64,000 nt of DNA from Rhodospirillaceae bacterium (GTDB taxonomy: Bacteria > Pseudomonadota > Alphaproteobacteria > Rhodospirillales > Magnetospirillaceae), in NCBI GenBank assembly GCA_030151865.1, contig JASLCK010000007.1, positions 1 to 64,000 of the forward strand, given 5' to 3'. The notes under the pieces were generated by a model. It was not told where the DNA came from, did no database searches, and saw only the letters and a list, made by a program, of their open reading frames with translations. Made by a program: the position numbers and the translations under genes. Shown here one piece after another: positions 63,230 through 64,000 of this stretch. Positions within the stretch are counted from its first letter, which is position 1, and the number at the start of each line of letters is the position of its first letter.

Positions 63230-64000
63230 ATGTTGTCGCGCAGATCGGTCATCAAAGGACTGGCTTCGCTGGGTGCTGGCATGGGGGCTTTGTCGCTGGC
63301 GGGTTGCGCCGGGTCTGGTCCCAGCCGTTCGACCGCGCGCGCTTCTTTGGCGACCGCGCCGATGCAACCCTCGCCGCTTGATCCTTACGCCACCCAAACC
63401 TTGCCGCCCTATAACGGTCAGGGCCGCCCCAGGGCCACCAACGGCCGGGTCATCAATCCCGGCGATCACGGCCTGGACGCCATTATCGACATCCACCACG
63501 CCAACAAGGTCGATGACTTTGCCCTGGCCCGCTATTCGGGCGGCATCATGGGCATCCTGCACAAGGCCAGCGAAGGCAACGACTGGTTCGACCCGCAATA
63601 TGCGGCGCGTCGGCCCCAGGCGGTGCAGGCGGGTCTGCTGTGGGGGGCCTATCATTTCGGCACCCGCCAGCATACCGGTCAGGAACAGGCCGAAGCCTTT
63701 CTGTACGCCGCCCAGCCCGCCCCCGATACGGTGATGGCGCTGGATCTGGAAATGAACGAGCGCAATCCCGCTAATTCCATGACCCTGCAACAGGCCGAGG
63801 ATTTCGTTTCCACCATCCTCAGCCGGACCGGACGTCTGCCGCTGGTCTATACCCAGCCGACCTGGGCCGATGGCGAAACCATCCGGCGCACCGGGCGCAG
63901 CCTGGGCGGGGCGATCACCTCGACCTCGATCCTGGCGCGCTGCGATCTGTGGCTGGCCGATTACCGCATGGACCCGGAAATGCCGCGCGGCTGGGCCGGG
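63230..64000 (+). CDS. GH25 lysozyme-like lipoprotein with Tat signal (runs off the window edge)
   Basis: An open frame of 257 codons continues to the last base. The N-terminus MLSRRSVIKGLASLGAGMGA has a twin-arginine motif (SRRSVIK) and then a lipobox LAGC, so it should be exported folded through Tat and lipidated. From about residue 80 the GH25 barrel is seen: AIIDIHHANKVDDF, IMGILHKASEGNDW, GAYHFGT and ALDLEMNE with the D-x-E catalytic pair, then PLVYTQPTWAD. It probably cleaves peptidoglycan. A TTG at 63233 with better GAGGG spacing may be the true start. Confidence 0.88.
   Translation, partial: MLSRRSVIKGLASLGAGMGALSLAGCAGSGPSRSTARASLATAPMQPSPLDPYATQTLPPYNGQGRPRATNGRVINPGDHGLDAIIDIHHANKVDDFALARYSGGIMGILHKASEGNDWFDPQYAARRPQAVQAGLLWGAYHFGTRQHTGQEQAEAFLYAAQPAPDTVMALDLEMNERNPANSMTLQQAEDFVSTILSRTGRLPLVYTQPTWADGETIRRTGRSLGGAITSTSILARCDLWLADYRMDPEMPRGWAG

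Overview
The window is a GC-rich, gene-dense bacterial chromosome segment. Gene content and order point to an alphaproteobacterium of the Rhodospirillales, most likely Magnetospirillum or a close relative. The supporting features are a full cbb3 oxidase locus (ccoNOQP then ccoGHIS then an Fnr regulator), the ffs-dnaX-ybaB-recR order, a tRNA-Tyr/tRNA-Gly/tuf block beside rlmB, a class II (B12-dependent) ribonucleotide reductase, DUF2336 and an abundance of PAS, GGDEF, PilZ, HDOD and chemotaxis proteins. This assignment is inference from content; no database search was possible.

Layout. 1-5.2 kb: start of tuf with two tRNA genes, rlmB, a guanine-deaminase-like enzyme, cysQ, a solitary MNT nucleotidyltransferase, a LuxR solo, a 62-residue orphan and a DUF188 protein. 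5.2-12.1 kb: an AT-rich spacer, a two-gene aerotaxis receptor (Aer-type PAS protein plus membrane transducer), pgi, an unrecognised 568-residue protein behind a cyclic-nucleotide-binding protein, and a bacteriohemerythrin. 12.1-23.5 kb: panC-panB, Fnr, then ccoS-I-H-G and ccoP-Q-O-N, all on the minus strand, with FNR-type boxes before ccoN and ccoG. 23.5-36.6 kb: rlmI-like methyltransferase, def-fmt-truA, a PilZ protein, dapD/dapE, an HAD nucleotidase, a GGDEF cyclase with a DUF2336 protein, and a divergent LysR/YeiH pair. 36.6-48.3 kb: SRP RNA, dnaX-ybaB-recR, a zinc-ribbon/DUF3426-like protein, ftsEX-ydcF-plsC, ada-alkB, and a class II RNR.

48.3-50.6 kb is the clearest accessory segment. 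About 2.3 kb of lower-GC DNA is bounded by 31-bp imperfect inverted repeats, each accompanied by two extra subterminal copies of the same motif. Between them lie a fragment of a restriction-endonuclease-like gene whose catalytic Glu position is Ala, and an intact HD-domain dGTPase of the kind found in anti-phage islands. No transposase is present, so this looks like a non-autonomous or decayed mobile unit carrying defence cargo.

50.7-64 kb: a MarR regulator with a perfect palindromic operator, an emrAB-type efflux pump and a UspA protein in one overlapping operon; a periplasmic solute-binding protein followed by a histidine kinase; an opposing cluster of a degenerate HD-GYP response regulator, an HDOD response regulator and a PAS histidine kinase interrupted by an in-frame amber codon; a cysteine-rich unknown; and the start of a Tat-type lipoprotein with a GH25 lysozyme fold.

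The unifying theme is life at low oxygen: the high-affinity cbb3 oxidase with its assembly factors and Fnr, an Aer-type sensor, a hemerythrin and a B12-dependent RNR that needs no oxygen. Dense c-di-GMP and two-component signalling is laid over this.
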